A DNA stretch of 8,805 nucleotides. It comes from CAZXCQ01 sp964639275. Lineage in GTDB: Bacteria; Desulfobacterota; DSM-4660; Desulfatiglandales; Desulfatiglandaceae. Under the pieces are notes generated by a model, which was given only the letters and a program-made list of their open reading frames with translations, was not told the DNA's origin and did no database searches. The stretch lies in contig CAZXCQ010000263.1 in assembly GCA_964639275.1 (NCBI GenBank), positions 1 through 8,805 on the forward strand, written 5' to 3'. The position numbers and the translations under genes were made by a program. Positions within the stretch are counted from its first letter, which is position 1; each line of letters opens with the position of its first letter. This document shows, in pieces, positions 1-6,190 of this stretch.

Positions 1-38
1 AAAAAAAGACCCCCATGCCACACCTTTCCCCCTGTTCT

Positions 39-66
39 TTGAGATGTTACCTAAAATTCCTAAAAT
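39..66 (+). promoter_or_regulatory. candidate sigma70-type promoter for the corrinoid protein gene
   Basis: TTGAGA at 39-44 matches the -35 consensus at five of six positions. TAAAAT at 61-66 matches the -10 consensus at five of six, with a 16-base spacer. The region is more AT-rich than the surrounding coding DNA. Transcription would begin at about 73-75, which leaves room for a ribosome binding site before the ATG at 101 but hardly any before the TTG at 80. This is pattern matching only, and a promoter further upstream, outside the window, is equally possible. Confidence 0.4.
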
Positions 67-67
67 T
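50..67. repeat. perfect 9-bp tandem direct repeat upstream of the corrinoid gene
   Basis: CCTAAAATT occurs twice back to back, at 50-58 and 59-67. The second copy contains the candidate -10 box. It could be a small operator with two half-sites in direct orientation, or simply a local duplication in AT-rich leader DNA. No regulator gene is adjacent in the window. Confidence 0.5.
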
Positions 68-100
68 AAATAAGAGGTTTTGGCGATAGGATTGGAAGAT

Positions 101-745
101 ATGAGAGAAGAATTGATAAATGCCTTTTTGGGCATGAAGCGGTATGAGGCGATCGATATCGTGACACAGGCGCTTGATTCCGGGGTCAATCCCTTTGAGA
201 TCCTCATGGTGTGCCGGGAGGCCATGGAAGCGGTAGGAAATCGATTTGAGACGGGTGAATTTTTCCTGAGTGAGTTGATCTATTCTGCAGAGGTCTTTAA
301 GACCATCAGCCGGATGCTGGAACCCCGTCTTATTTCAGGGCAGGAAAAGGAGGATACCCAAGGGGTGGTGGTCTTTGGTACCCCAAAGGGCGATATCCAT
401 GACCTGGGTAAAAACATCGTGGTAACGATGATGAAGGCGCACGGCCTTACCGTCCATGACCTGGGCGTGGATGTGCCACCTGAAAGACTTGTGGAAGAGG
501 TCCAGAGAAGAGGGGCACCCATCCTGGCCCTGTCTGCCCTGATAACGCCTGCCTTTGTGTCGATGGAGGCGGCCATTTCACTCTTGGAAGAAAAGGGGTT
601 GCGGGAAGACACATTTGTCATCATTGGTGGGGGCGTGACCACGGAAATGGCAAGAAAGGAGCTGGGGGCCGATGCCCAGACCCTGGATCCCACCGAGGCC
701 ATTCGGATCTGTAGAAGCCATTTGAAAGGGGTAAGCGCCCGGTGA
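101..745 (+). CDS. corrinoid (cobalamin-binding) methyl-carrier protein
   Basis: This is a small cytoplasmic corrinoid protein of the MtbC/MttC/methionine-synthase-like type. It carries a methyl group on cobalamin between a substrate:corrinoid methyltransferase and a second methyltransferase. From the ATG at 101 it has 214 residues, normal for the family. Residues about 1-85 form the helical cap domain, with the typical stretch MEAVGNRFETGEFFLSELIY. Residues about 87-210 form the Rossmann-like B12 domain, with the base-off/His-on motif DIHDLG (His100 as lower cobalt ligand), the Ser of LSALIT and the GGG of IIGGGVTTE. The frame opens at TTG 80, but the AAGAGG there ends only two bases before the TTG. 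AGGA at 88-91 is nine bases before ATG 101, and family members start at about this point. The partner methyltransferase is not visible, so the methyl donor (methylamine, methanol, betaine, methoxy-aromatic or other) cannot be named. The GTPase gene follows 65 bases downstream. Confidence 0.93.
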   Translation: MREELINAFLGMKRYEAIDIVTQALDSGVNPFEILMVCREAMEAVGNRFETGEFFLSELIYSAEVFKTISRMLEPRLISGQEKEDTQGVVVFGTPKGDIHDLGKNIVVTMMKAHGLTVHDLGVDVPPERLVEEVQRRGAPILALSALITPAFVSMEAAISLLEEKGLREDTFVIIGGGVTTEMARKELGADAQTLDPTEAIRICRSHLKGVSAR

Positions 746-797
746 TCATGAGTGCGGGGTCCAGTAACGGCGATAAAGAGCGGACTTGGATAGCGGC

Positions 798-803
798 GGA
801 GGT
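798..803 (+). promoter_or_regulatory. Shine-Dalgarno site that fixes the GTPase start at 811
   Basis: GGAGGT lies seven bases before the ATG at 811. The alternative upstream starts are GTG 742, which overlaps the corrinoid gene stop, and ATG 748. They would add 23 or 21 residues with no family-like sequence before the P-loop. The site therefore favours the shorter protein. Confidence 0.75.
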
Positions 804-810
804 CGGGTGG

Positions 811-1749
811 ATGAAAGAGACACCTATGATGGATGTCTTCCTTGTCTCGGGATTTCTGGGCGCGGGAAAGACGACGCTCATCCAATATTTTCTCTCACGC
901 GAGACCAGGGACCTGGGAAAGGTTGCCATCATCGTCAATGAAGTGGGTGAGGTGGGGGTTGACGGGACATTGCTGGCCGGTCGCGATGTCGACCTGCTCG
1001 AGATCACCAGCGGTTGTATCTGCTGCACCATCAAGACCGATTTCTCCAAGGCGGTCCAGGAGATCTATGATCGGGTCGCTCCGGACTTTCTGGTGGTGGA
1101 GGCCACCGGTGTTGCACAGCCCGGAGAGATCCTCGATCTGCTCCTTGACCCTCCCCTACGGGAATTTTGCCGTATCAAAAGGCTCGTTACGGTAGTGGAT
1201 GCCGAGTTTTTCAAGGCAAGGGAATTCTTGGGCCCCTTTTATGAGAATCAGATCCGGCTCGCCGATATCCTTGTACTCAACAAGGTGGATCTTGTTGGGC
1301 CGGCGAGGCTGACGGAGATCAAAGGGGAGCTTGAGGAGATGAGCCGGAAGGCCAAAATCCTCACGACAAGATACTGCCAGGTAGATCCTTCACTCCTCCT
1401 AGGGGCATCAGACGCAGATGAAGCGGTGCACCCGTCGGGGGCTGGTCATGCGGGTCATGATCATCTGGCCTGTTTCCAGACCTTTTCTTACGAAAACCCT
1501 CATCCGATGGACCGGAAAAGACTGACTCAATTCCTTGACTCCCTCCCCGCCGGTCTCTTCCGATTGAAGGGATGGGTCTTGCTTGGCGATGGTCCCTTTC
1601 ACCTGGATTTTGCGGCGGGCCGTTACCGTCTGGCGCCCCTGGATACGCCCCGGCCCACGGCACTCTCCTTTGTTGGACGGGGGTGCGATCAGACCGAGAT
1701 CCTGGGTGCCCTAAATGACTGTCTGATCAAAGGGTCTACTGATTTGTAA
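811..1749 (+). CDS. CobW/P47K-family G3E GTPase (putative metallochaperone)
   Basis: This is a cytoplasmic P-loop GTPase of the G3E class (CobW, YjiA, UreG, HypB, MeaB relatives), a class that uses GTP hydrolysis to deliver metals or cofactors to target enzymes. From ATG 811 it has 312 residues. The Walker A motif GFLGAGKT is at 14-21, VNEVGEVGVDG at 42-52, and the metal-binding GCICC at 68-72 (CxCC signature of the COG0523 group). EATG is at 97-100 and the guanine-specificity motif NKVD at 157-160. A His-rich linker at 207-218 (His207, 213, 216, 218) leads into a short CobW C-terminal domain of about 90 residues. The close, same-strand position after the corrinoid gene suggests that it loads zinc or cobalt into, or otherwise maintains, the corrinoid methyltransferase system. 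That role is inferred from context. The longer frame from GTG 742 lacks good ribosome-binding support. Confidence 0.92.
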   Translation: MKETPMMDVFLVSGFLGAGKTTLIQYFLSRETRDLGKVAIIVNEVGEVGVDGTLLAGRDVDLLEITSGCICCTIKTDFSKAVQEIYDRVAPDFLVVEATGVAQPGEILDLLLDPPLREFCRIKRLVTVVDAEFFKAREFLGPFYENQIRLADILVLNKVDLVGPARLTEIKGELEEMSRKAKILTTRYCQVDPSLLLGASDADEAVHPSGAGHAGHDHLACFQTFSYENPHPMDRKRLTQFLDSLPAGLFRLKGWVLLGDGPFHLDFAAGRYRLAPLDTPRPTALSFVGRGCDQTEILGALNDCLIKGSTDL

Positions 1750-1765
1750 GGTTCGGTTGGTCCAA

Positions 1766-1787
1766 GGGTAGGGTGGGTGGGGTGGGG
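1766..1787 (+). other. G-quadruplex candidate between convergent genes
   Basis: Five G-tracts of three to four G (1766-1768, 1771-1773, 1775-1777, 1779-1782, 1784-1787) are separated by loops of only one or two bases. Such short loops are known to favour very stable parallel quadruplexes. The element begins 16 bases after the GTPase stop and ends 13 bases before the livF-type stop. Read on the - strand it is a C-rich, G-poor run, resembling a Rho loading (rut) site. No hairpin with a U-run is visible in this 51-base junction, so it may act in 3' end formation or in separating the two converging transcripts. That function is inference. Confidence 0.7.
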
Positions 1788-1800
1788 ATTAACGATCTGC

Positions 1801-2616
1801 TCAGGCCAGCCACCGCTTTCTCCTTTTGTAGTGTTTTACATCCCGGTAGCTCTTCTTTCCGATCTCTGTGAGCCCCAAGTAGAACTCCCTTACGTCTGCA
1901 TTGTCCCTGAGGGTCTCGGAATCACCGTCCAGGACCACCCGGCCGTTTTCCATGATGTACCCATACTGGGCATACTGAAGGGCCATGGCCGCGTTTTGTT
2001 CGGCGAGGAGCATGGCCACCTTTTCCTCTTTGTTCAGACGCACGATGATCTCGAAGATCTCCTGCACGAGTAATGGGGCGAGACCCATGGACGGCTCATC
2101 CAGGAGCATCAACTTGGGCTTGGCCATCAGGGCCCTGCCGATGGCACACATCTGCATCTCACCCCCCGAGATATATCCGGTCTTGGCGGTTCGACGTTCC
2201 ACCAGCCGGGGAAAGTAGTTGTAGACCATCCCCAGCGCCTCTTTGATCCCTTTAAAGTCATGCCCCCTTGTGTAGGCACCCGTGAGGAGGTCATCCTCCA
2301 CGGTGAGATGCTCAAAGGTGCGTCTCCCTTCCATCACCTGGATGACACCCAACTTGACCACCTGGGGGGCATACATCTTATCGATGCGCCTCCCCTCGAA
2401 TTCCACCGTACCCTTGGTGACCTCACCCCGTTCCGCCTTGACCAGGTTGGAGATCGCCTTCAGGGTGGTGGTCTTGCCGGCGCCGTTGGCCCCCAGGAGC
2501 GATATGATACGGCCATGGGGTACCTCAAGGGAGACACCCTTGAGGACCAGGATGACGTGTTCGTAAATGACCTCGATGTTATTGACCCTAAGTAGAGGAG
2601 CCTGGTCGGTTGTCAT
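1801..2616 (-). CDS. livF: LIV-type ABC transporter ATPase, LivF family
   Basis: This is one of the two cytoplasmic ATPases that power the import system of this operon. The protein has 271 residues. Walker A GANGAGKT is at 42-49, VMEGRR (the LivF-type Q-loop region) at 94-99, ABC signature ISGGE at 149-153, Walker B LMLLDEP at 169-175, and AEQN at 205-208, where LivF proteins carry Gln in place of the usual switch His. The ATG at 2616 is preceded by GAGGT at a five-base distance. LivF proteins usually end soon after a YLG motif near residue 248. Here about 20 further residues follow (252-271), nine of them Lys or Arg, ending in KRRKRWLA. It is the last gene of the operon and lies 98 bases after the binding-protein gene. 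The symbol names the family only, since the substrate need not be a branched-chain amino acid. Confidence 0.93.
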   Translation of the reverse strand: MTTDQAPLLRVNNIEVIYEHVILVLKGVSLEVPHGRIISLLGANGAGKTTTLKAISNLVKAERGEVTKGTVEFEGRRIDKMYAPQVVKLGVIQVMEGRRTFEHLTVEDDLLTGAYTRGHDFKGIKEALGMVYNYFPRLVERRTAKTGYISGGEMQMCAIGRALMAKPKLMLLDEPSMGLAPLLVQEIFEIIVRLNKEEKVAMLLAEQNAAMALQYAQYGYIMENGRVVLDGDSETLRDNADVREFYLGLTEIGKKSYRDVKHYKRRKRWLA

Positions 2617-2668
2617 GATCTACCTCATTCAATTCCAGCTCTGTCCGGCTCAGGTGTTTGAAAACCTC

Positions 2669-2709
2669 AACAGGAGGGAGAGGGACCCCCTGGGGCCCCT
2701 CTCCCTGTT
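2669..2709 (-). promoter_or_regulatory. GC-rich stem-loop between the binding-protein and livF-type genes
   Basis: GGGAGAGGG (2676-2684) pairs perfectly with CCCTCTCCC (2697-2705). Four more pairs (2669-2672 with 2706-2709) extend the stem beyond a three-base bulge. The 12-base loop can itself pair CCC with GGG. It begins six bases after the binding-protein stop codon. On the transcribed - strand no run of U directly follows the stem, so it is not a standard intrinsic terminator. A partial terminator or a 3' stabiliser of the upstream message is more likely, giving more binding protein than ATPase. Confidence 0.6.
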
Positions 2710-2714
2710 TTGGA

Positions 2715-4043
2715 TCAATCCGCTTTTGAACAATCTCTCGGGGTGATCCCTTTCTCTTTTGCGTACTTCGCGGCAGACGCCTTTATTCTCTTCCAGACAA
2801 ACTCCTTCATGGGGGTTACCTTGTCAACCATCACCCATTTGTTGCCGTCCCATTGCTGGAACAAGACCACATCTCCTCCCTCATGGTTTTCACACGATGT
2901 CTTGACCGGAGACATGAATCCTTCCAATCCCAGCTCCTTGATCCTCTCCTTGGTGATGTTGAGGTGTTCCATACCCCAGCGCATCTCGTCACCGTTCAGC
3001 ACCTTGACCCCGAACTTCTTATGGGCCGCCCGCATGGCCTCTTCGTTTATGAGAGCGGTATAGACCCCCCTGTTCCAATACACCGAACCCACACGGGTAA
3101 AGGAGATATGCCCCTTCATTTGGCCATAGACCTTGTCAATGATCTCCTGGATCAGGGGAAAATCCCTCCCTACACCATGCCAGTTGGCCGTGTAATATCC
3201 CTTGGCCGCCGGGCCTGCCGGGAGCACGTCCTCTTCAGAACCGCACCACCAGACACCCAGGATGCGGTTGCCGGGGAAACCCAGCCTGGCGGCCTCTTTG
3301 AGCGGTACGGTGCAGGAGACGCCCCAGTTCCGGTTGATGACCCAGTCGGCCTTGTATCTCCTGACGATATCCATCCACTGGGCCTTCTGGTCAATCCCGG
3401 GCCAGGGCACCGGGAAGTGTCTTACGGTGAAACCATATTTATGGGCAAGGGCTTCCAGTATGGGCTTGGTCTCCTGTCCATAAGGGACATCAATATAGAG
3501 GTTGGCGATTTTTAACCCCTTGAGCTTGTCCATGCCCCCCATCTGTTTGCCGATGAACTTAATCTTGGCCGAATTCTGTGACCAGTAATTGGTCGGTGTG
3601 GTAAAGACCCAGGGGAAGACGCTTCCGTCAGAGGCATCGGCCCTGCCATACCCGGATGAAAATACCACAATGTGTTCCTTGGTGCCGCGGGGAATCAGGG
3701 CATAGGTGATGCCTGTGCTGAGTGGGTGGACAAGGGACATCCTGTCCTTTAACCGTTCATAACACTCGACCCCGCGGGCGGTGTTATAGGCGGTTTCGCA
3801 CTCCTCCCAGCTGTATTTGATGCCATTGACCCCGCCCTGCATGTTTCTGAGTTCCATAAAGTCTTCCCAGCCGCTGCCAACCCCGCTCCCGCCGGCAGCA
3901 AACGGCCCGGTCCGGTAAATCAGGATCCCAAAAAACTGGGTGGGCTCCTCCTTCTCTTTTGCTGCCATGGCCGGCGCCGATACCAGTACAAGGCTCGCCA
4001 CCAACATCAAGGCAAAAACTGTTACGATCAATTTACGTCCCAT
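2715..4043 (-). CDS. periplasmic substrate-binding protein of the LIV-type ABC importer
   Basis: This protein captures the ligand in the periplasm and delivers it to the two permeases encoded upstream. It is a 442-residue type I periplasmic binding protein of the LivK/HAAT superfamily, somewhat longer than classical LivK (about 370). A signal peptide is clear: MGRK, then a hydrophobic core at about 5-22, then an AMA-A cleavage site after residue 27. It lacks a lipobox Cys, so it should be freely periplasmic. The mature N-terminus (QFFGILIYRTGPFAAGGSGVG) has the usual first beta strand and ligand-loop layout of the family. Cys82 and Cys94 near the N-terminus could form a disulfide. The start at 4043 has a full AGGAGGT site seven bases away. 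The gene lies 68 bases after the livM-type gene. The ligand is unknown, and linkage to an acyl-CoA ligase points to a carboxylic acid rather than an amino acid. Confidence 0.92.
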   Translation of the reverse strand: MGRKLIVTVFALMLVASLVLVSAPAMAAKEKEEPTQFFGILIYRTGPFAAGGSGVGSGWEDFMELRNMQGGVNGIKYSWEECETAYNTARGVECYERLKDRMSLVHPLSTGITYALIPRGTKEHIVVFSSGYGRADASDGSVFPWVFTTPTNYWSQNSAKIKFIGKQMGGMDKLKGLKIANLYIDVPYGQETKPILEALAHKYGFTVRHFPVPWPGIDQKAQWMDIVRRYKADWVINRNWGVSCTVPLKEAARLGFPGNRILGVWWCGSEEDVLPAGPAAKGYYTANWHGVGRDFPLIQEIIDKVYGQMKGHISFTRVGSVYWNRGVYTALINEEAMRAAHKKFGVKVLNGDEMRWGMEHLNITKERIKELGLEGFMSPVKTSCENHEGGDVVLFQQWDGNKWVMVDKVTPMKEFVWKRIKASAAKYAKEKGITPRDCSKAD

Positions 4044-4050
4044 ACTCGTT

Positions 4051-4057
4051 ACCTCCT
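4051..4057 (-). promoter_or_regulatory. consensus Shine-Dalgarno of the binding-protein gene
   Basis: Read on the - strand this is AGGAGGT, seven bases before the ATG at 4043. It is the closest match to the anti-Shine-Dalgarno sequence among the leftward genes. Together with the stem-loop after the gene, it fits the known need for an excess of binding protein over membrane components in ABC importers. Confidence 0.75.
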
Positions 4058-4111
4058 TTCTTTGTGGTTAACCGCTTAATGGTAATCCCAACGACTCACA
4101 AACTCACCCGG

Positions 4112-5170
4112 TTAATAAGGAAACGGCCACAGACGCAACTTATCCTTAATGGTCTGCCACAGCCTGGCCATGCCATAGGGTTCGACAACAAGGAAAAAGA
4201 CGATCAACCCTCCAAAGATGATCGCCTCACTATTGGCACGGATATCTGACGGCACCGTCTCCATGATGGATAATAAGGACTGATTGATAAAGATGGGGAG
4301 CAGGGTCATAAAGCCGGCGCCAAAGAATGAGCCCAGGACTGTCCCCATCCCGCCGATGATGATCATCCCCAGGAGGTGAAAAGAGAGAAAGAGGTTAAAC
4401 TCCTCTATGTTGGCGGCCCCGTAATAGGTGAAGGTTATCAAGGACCCGGCAACGCCTGCATAGAAGGAACTAACGGCAAAGGCTACCAGCTTGTTACGAA
4501 AAAGGGATACGCCAATGATCTCGGCGGCCACGTCCATATCCCGAATGGCCATCCAGTTGCGGCCGAGCCGGCCCCTCACCAGGTTTTTCCCAAAAACGGT
4601 CAGCAAGATCAAAATACACAGGACCAGATAATATTTCTTTGTTGGTGTATTGATCAGCCATCCGAACAGCACCATCTTCGGGGCCTGTACGGTACCAAAG
4701 ACACCGCCGCTGACCCATTGCCAATGGGTCAGGACCCATTCGACGATAAACTGGGCCGCAAGGGTGGAAACCGCCAGATAAAACCCCTTGATCCTGAGGG
4801 ATGGGATCCCAAAGATGGTTCCAACGGCCGAGCCAAAGATCCCGCCACCGAGTATACTCAACGGTAAGGGGATACCATACCGACCATAAAGGATCAACGA
4901 GGAATAGGCCCCAACGGCCATAAAGGCGGCATGACCGATTGAGACCTGGCCGGCGTATCCGGTGAGAAAGTTGAGGCCCAGGGCCGCCAGGGAGAAACAG
5001 TAAAAGGGGATCATAATGCTGCTGAGCCAGTAGTCGCTGGCCGTCAGGGGGATGACAACAAAGGCCAGGACCAGCATGACACCCAGACCCCACCTATCCA
5101 GCGGGATCGGGAAAATGGCCATGTCTTTGGTATAGGTCTCCTTCAGGACGCCACATTCTCGATAGAACAT
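4112..5170 (-). CDS. livM: LIV-type ABC transporter permease, LivM family
   Basis: This is an inner-membrane permease that pairs with the LivH-type protein to form the translocation channel. The 352-residue sequence begins with a hydrophilic stretch of about 28 residues (MFYRECGVLKETYTKDMAIF), followed by roughly eight to ten hydrophobic segments. The LivM hallmark GLNFLTGYAGQVSIGHAAF lies near residues 65-83. The cytoplasmic coupling loop that contacts the ATPase is around GRNWMAIRDMDVAAEIIGVS. Its ATG lies three bases after the livH-type stop codon, with AAAGGG eight bases before it, so translation is probably coupled. An internal Met at residue 17 has no well-spaced ribosome site, so the longer start is preferred. 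The polar N-terminal extension resembles that of LivM homologues linked to CoA ligases, as I recall them; a sequence search would test this. Confidence 0.92.
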   Translation of the reverse strand: MFYRECGVLKETYTKDMAIFPIPLDRWGLGVMLVLAFVVIPLTASDYWLSSIMIPFYCFSLAALGLNFLTGYAGQVSIGHAAFMAVGAYSSLILYGRYGIPLPLSILGGGIFGSAVGTIFGIPSLRIKGFYLAVSTLAAQFIVEWVLTHWQWVSGGVFGTVQAPKMVLFGWLINTPTKKYYLVLCILILLTVFGKNLVRGRLGRNWMAIRDMDVAAEIIGVSLFRNKLVAFAVSSFYAGVAGSLITFTYYGAANIEEFNLFLSFHLLGMIIIGGMGTVLGSFFGAGFMTLLPIFINQSLLSIMETVPSDIRANSEAIIFGGLIVFFLVVEPYGMARLWQTIKDKLRLWPFPY

Positions 5171-5173
5171 AAA

Positions 5174-6052
5174 CTACACCCTTTCTATGATCTCTTTACC
5201 AAACATCCCATAGGGCTTGAACCAGAGGACAAATAATGCCAGCAGGTATGGGAAAAAGGTCTGTATCCCGCCCCCCACATAAGGGCCGATAAAGACCTCT
5301 GCCAGGTTCTCGCCCGCTCCCACAATCAGGCCTGCCAGGATTGCCCCGGGAATACTGTCAATACCACCCAGGATGAGCACGGGCAGGGCCTTGAGGGCAA
5401 TCAGGGAGAGGCTAAACTGGACCCCCAGCCGGGTCCCCCATGCAACACCTGCCACCGTGGCTACGATCCCGGCAATGACCCAGGTCACGGCCCAGGCCCT
5501 GAGGAGCGGGATACCCACAGAAAGGGCGGCCTCGTGGTCGTCGGCGACCGCGCGGAGCGCCCTTCCGGTCCTTGTCTTTTGAAAAAACCAGACAAGCGCT
5601 GCCACCAGTGCCCCGGCAATACCGCCAAAGGTCAGATCAAAGGTGCTGATCCAGACTTCTCCCATCTGGACAGGGATGTCAGGGATTCCGATATTGAGCC
5701 CTTTGGCGTCGGTGCCCCAGATGGCCTGTCCAATGCCCTGGACCAGAAAGGACAGACCAATGGCTGCCATAAAGAGGATAAGCGGGGGGCGGGCCACCAG
5801 GGGTCGAAAGACAATAAACACAGTGCCGTATGCCAGGATTGTCATGACAGCGATCGTACAGACAATGGCAAGCCAAAGGGGCATTACTGTCAGGAACCCC
5901 ACCAGGGCAAGCCCCGCCAGCAAGCTCATATCTCCCTGTGCAAAATTGAAGACATCGGAGGCCTTGTAAATCAGGGCGAAACCCAGGGCCACAAGCGAAT
6001 ACATGACACCCACCAGAAGACCGTTGATCAGTACCTCAAAGAAAAAGGCCAT
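5174..6052 (-). CDS. livH: LIV-type ABC transporter permease, LivH family
   Basis: This is the second inner-membrane permease of the importer. The 292-residue length is standard for LivH. About eight hydrophobic segments are visible. The family motif ASDVFNFAQGD lies near residues 31-41. The coupling region TRTGRALRAVADDHEAALSVGI, which docks on the ATPase, lies in the middle of the protein. GAGGAG, seven bases before the ATG at 6052, supports this start. A 170-base repeat-bearing gap separates it from the livG-type gene upstream, whereas the livM-type gene follows after three bases. If transcription is reduced within that gap, the membrane and binding-protein half of the operon would need its own promoter, but I see no convincing one. 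Confidence 0.93.
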   Translation of the reverse strand: MAFFFEVLINGLLVGVMYSLVALGFALIYKASDVFNFAQGDMSLLAGLALVGFLTVMPLWLAIVCTIAVMTILAYGTVFIVFRPLVARPPLILFMAAIGLSFLVQGIGQAIWGTDAKGLNIGIPDIPVQMGEVWISTFDLTFGGIAGALVAALVWFFQKTRTGRALRAVADDHEAALSVGIPLLRAWAVTWVIAGIVATVAGVAWGTRLGVQFSLSLIALKALPVLILGGIDSIPGAILAGLIVGAGENLAEVFIGPYVGGGIQTFFPYLLALFVLWFKPYGMFGKEIIERV

Positions 6053-6085
6053 ACGCTAACTCCTCAGACTAATTTGGAAGGTAAG

Positions 6086-6180
6086 TTCTCAATATGTTCG
6101 GGTAAATCATATCTTGCTACTATTCACTGGATTCCCGCGGAGGCGGGAATCCAGTAGCCGTTACCCGGACATATTGAGAA
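6086..6180. repeat. MITE-like element with 20-bp terminal inverted repeats
   Basis: TTCTCAATATGTTCGGGTAA at 6086-6105 and TTACCCGGACATATTGAGAA at 6161-6180 are inverted copies that match at 19 of 20 positions. The single difference still allows a G-U pair in + strand RNA. Degenerate similarity continues outwards (TTTGG near 6074-6078 and CCAAAA at 6185-6190). The arms enclose a second palindrome at 6126-6155. The inner spacing is unequal, 20 bases on the left and 5 on the right, as if one side of a longer palindrome had gained or lost sequence. No ORF lies inside. It resembles a non-autonomous mobile or dispersed palindromic element, and it sits in transcribed DNA between livG- and livH-type genes. 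Confidence 0.75.
6126..6155. repeat. 13-bp perfect hairpin with a dRS3-like core
   Basis: ACTGGATTCCCGC (6126-6138) and GCGGGAATCCAGT (6143-6155) are exact inverted copies around the tetraloop GGAG. The central 20 bases, 6131-6150, fit the pattern ATTCCC-N8-GGGAAT. That is the consensus of the dRS3 repeats of Neisseria, which serve there as insertion targets for filamentous phage. Similar GGATTCCCGC/GCGGGAAT hairpins are dispersed in many proteobacterial genomes. In RNA it would form a strong stem-loop. Confidence 0.8.
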
Positions 6181-6190
6181 GTTGCCAAAA

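Noticed and set aside
280..1049. two overlapping - strand open frames of 201 and 142 codons
   Set aside because: They overlap each other and lie antisense to the corrinoid and GTPase genes. Their Ser/Pro/Arg-rich products are typical of frames opposite GC-rich genes.
1750..1800. intrinsic terminator for the convergent genes
   Set aside because: No inverted repeat of useful length with a following T-run was found on either strand. The G-rich run was recorded as a quadruplex candidate instead.
2853..3515. 220-codon + strand open frame
   Set aside because: It lies wholly antisense to the binding-protein gene, whose signal peptide, ribosome site and family sequence are convincing. The translated product shows no recognisable domain.
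4068..4115. TTAACCG and CGGTTAA inverted repeat between livM-type and binding-protein genes
   Set aside because: It is only seven base pairs, separated by 34 bases, and one arm is part of the livM-type stop region. It is too weak to call a terminator or operator, and no U-run follows.
5534..6157. 207-codon + strand open frame across the livH-type gene and into the gap
   Set aside because: It is antisense to a clear permease, its product is polar and low-complexity in character, and its end runs through the inverted repeat. It is best explained as a shadow frame.
6106..6160. CRISPR-like repeat-spacer structure in the livG-livH gap
   Set aside because: The repeats are inverted, not direct and regularly spaced, and there are only two copies of each arm. 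No cas gene is nearby.
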